Source: JAZTZP01 sp045637525 (GTDB lineage: Bacteria; Bacillota; Clostridia; UBA1381). Taken from it: 13,165 nt of DNA. Each line of letters opens with the position of its first letter. Position 1 is the first letter of the stretch. Shown here piece by piece: positions 13,024 to 13,165 of the stretch. The position numbers and the translations under genes were made by a program. The stretch is from NCBI GenBank assembly GCA_045637525.1, contig JAZTZP010000175.1:1-13165 (forward strand), in the 5' to 3' direction. The notes below the pieces were generated by a model, which saw only the letters and a program-made list of their open reading frames with translations, was not told where the DNA came from and did not search any database.

Positions 13024-13165
13024 GATAAATTATAGTTTAGCGGTGTGTTTACAGTCTGCGTTCGATACGCTTTGCTAAAGCCTCCCTTGCCTAAAGGGAG
13101 GTGGCACAGCGTAAGCTGTGACGGAGGGATATATAGTAAAAACATAGAAAAATTAATATCCCTCC
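13024..13165. repeat. Palindromic intergenic repeat, second family, starting with the GATAAATTATAGTTTA end
   Basis: GATAAATTATAGTTTA (13024-13039) is identical to the end of the element at 4076. The rest differs from it: a hairpin CCTCCCTT/AAGGGAGG (13081-13101), a hairpin CACAGC-GTAA-GCTGTG (13105-13120), and GGAGGGATAT (13123-13132) that is complementary to ATATCCCTCC at the window end (13156-13165). Repeats with the CCTCCC...GGGAGGTGGC and GACGGAGGGA layout are, to my recollection, common in gut Clostridia. The element is probably cut by the window end. No gene is visible in 12995-13165. Confidence 0.7.

Overview
This window looks like chromosome from a low-to-moderate GC member of the Firmicutes, most likely a gut-type Clostridia. 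The basis is strong Shine-Dalgarno sites, consensus sigma-A promoters, an L10-type ribosomal leader, the mltG-trmR-trhP gene order also known from Bacillus (yrrL-yrrM-yrrN/O), and two families of short palindromic intergenic repeats. I cannot name a genus from the sequence.

Layout. (1) Positions 142-4075 hold a minus-strand operon, topB -> ndpA -> pyridoxamine kinase. It lies between two inverted copies of one palindromic repeat (1-141 and 4076-4216, three mismatches in 141 bp). The right copy is complete: 347 bp (4076-4422) with 17-bp terminal inverted repeats, and it is built almost wholly of 12 small hairpins. Outer hairpins are separated by the heptamer GTGAAAT in the left half and by its complement ATTTCAC in the right half. 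The topB reading frame starts 17 bp from the repeat edge and has no ATG, GTG or TTG where the catalytic N-terminus must begin. AUA is the only codon that fits. (2) Positions 4516-8718 hold a plus-strand operon: mltG (septal/lateral peptidoglycan transglycosylase), trmR and a U32-family trhP (both tRNA wobble-uridine modification), then a zinc-ribbon membrane protein of unknown role. Its best terminator (8673-8718) lies inside a small convergent gene on the other strand (8564-8866). (3) Positions 8880-9247 are a very AT-rich regulatory region. Ten TGTAA/TTACA half-sites, mostly spaced at multiples of about 10 bp, precede a perfect consensus promoter and a 5' UTR that could fold over the ribosome site of a secreted leucine-rich-repeat protein (9248-10054). 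(4) A YjjG-like HAD phosphatase follows. (5) The last block is ribosomal: an A-tract/consensus promoter, an L10 leader with attenuator, rplJ (L10 with an unusual Ala/Pro/Glu tail), rplL, yceD (DUF177) and rpmF, closed by a strong terminator. (6) The window ends in a second palindromic repeat family, preceded by a third copy of the 16-bp repeat end seen at 141 and 4076.

The genes are mostly core housekeeping genes. The novelty lies in non-coding structure: the hairpin-array element and its intimate junctions with the topB operon, the phased operator-like array upstream of the LRR gene, and a terminator encoded inside an opposing gene.
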